A stretch of 22,752 bases of DNA from DATFRX01 sp035630615 (GTDB lineage Bacteria > Actinomycetota > Actinomycetes > Propionibacteriales > Nocardioidaceae). Each line of letters opens with the position of its first letter. Within the stretch, counting starts at the first letter, position 1. The stretch is from the NCBI GenBank assembly GCA_035630615.1, contig DASQKI010000058.1, positions 1-22,752 of the forward strand, in the 5' to 3' direction. The notes under the pieces were generated by a model. It did no database searches. It was not told the DNA's origin and saw only the letters and a program-made list of their open reading frames with translations. The position numbers were made by a program, and so were the translations under genes. Positions 22,454 through 22,752 of this stretch are shown piece by piece.

Positions 22454-22752
22454 CTACTCCTTGTCCGTCTGGTTGTCGGCGTGCTGGTTCTCTGCGTGCT
22501 GGGCGAACGCGACCATGGCCTTCTGCCAGAACCGCTCCAGGTAGGCGCGGAGCGGGGCGAGCCCGGCCGGGTCCACCCGGTAGACCCGGCGAGTCCCTTC
22601 CTGGTGGTCCACCACGAGTCCGACCTCCTTGAGCACCTTGAGGTGCTGGGAGACGGCCGGCCGGCTGACCGGCAGCAGCGCGGCGAGCTGCCCCACCGGC
22701 TGCGGGCCCTCGAGCAGCAGGTCCAGGATCGCCTGCCGTGTGGGGTCCCCCA
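22454..22752 (-). CDS. ArsR-family HTH regulator (5' end beyond the window)
   Basis: The frame is open to the right edge, so the first residues are missing. The visible 98 residues begin GDPTRQAILDLLLEGPQPVG and contain the ArsR winged helix (QLAALLPVSRPAVSQHLKVL, then KEVGLVVDHQEGTRRVYRVD), followed by a helical tail rich in Gln, His and Asn. The metal-binding Cys motif ELCVCDL of arsenic sensors is absent, so it is not an arsenite sensor of the classic type; SRPBCC-linked ArsR proteins answer to unknown signals. It lies directly upstream of the SRPBCC gene. Confidence 0.9.
   Translation of the reverse strand, partial: GDPTRQAILDLLLEGPQPVGQLAALLPVSRPAVSQHLKVLKEVGLVVDHQEGTRRVYRVDPAGLAPLRAYLERFWQKAMVAFAQHAENQHADNQTDKE

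Overview
The window is high-GC DNA from an actinobacterium. Four things point there: a Streptomyces-type conservon (histidine-kinase-like protein, Roadblock, DUF742, small GTPase), a mycothiol/DinB-type TIGR03086 protein, many GTG starts, and start codons that sit exactly 6 nt after a TAnnnT -10 box (leaderless style). A Nocardioides-like member of the Propionibacteriales is my guess from the feel of the proteins; nothing in the window proves it. I found no phage structural genes, CRISPR array, intact tRNA or rRNA, or intact transposase or integrase.

Layout. 1-637 holds no convincing gene. 638-2208 (+) is a small cluster: WYL regulator, VOC/glyoxalase-like protein, YjbR/TfoX-like protein. An SDR oxidoreductase (2360-3163, -) is divergent from a TIGR03086 protein (3340-3963, +). 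A 435-bp gap with a large imperfect hairpin precedes a Tat-exported PhoX-family protein (4399-5784, +). PhoX converges, across a strong bidirectional terminator, on a secreted NAGPA-type phosphodiester glycosidase (5881-7155, -). An 80-residue Cys/His protein follows (7433-7675, +), then a gene-free stretch with a truncated tRNA-Pro-like repeat, an exported RTX-repeat protein (8393-9388, -) and a probable broken hydrolase remnant.

The core of the window is on the minus strand. The conservon reads cvnA-cvnB-cvnC-cvnD (14344 down to 10535) and is followed by an unrecognised 171-aa protein. Upstream of it lies a complete polyamine-type ABC importer operon, potD-potA-potB-potC (18567 down to 14432), whose genes are spaced by 4 nt or overlap by 4 nt. 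A divergent Lrp/AsnC regulator gene at 18819 has lost the middle of its effector domain. It is followed by an orphan C-terminal coding fragment, a small lipoprotein and a GT1-like glycosyltransferase (19937-21250, +). The right edge carries a second copy of the tRNA-derived repeat and an ArsR regulator / SRPBCC protein pair (minus strand; the ArsR gene runs off the window).

The most unusual structure is a pair of 173-bp direct repeats (7981-8153 and 21595-21767). By hand count they are about 83% identical with no gaps. Each ends exactly at the discriminator base of the 3' half of a tRNA-Pro (anticodon loop to 3' end), which is what the distal attachment site of a tRNA-integrated element looks like. 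They bracket about 13.4 kb holding the RTX gene, conservon, pot operon, glycosyltransferase and remnants. Whether this interval was once a mobile unit, or the repeats are independent scars, cannot be decided here. No clearly new defence or biosynthetic system is visible.
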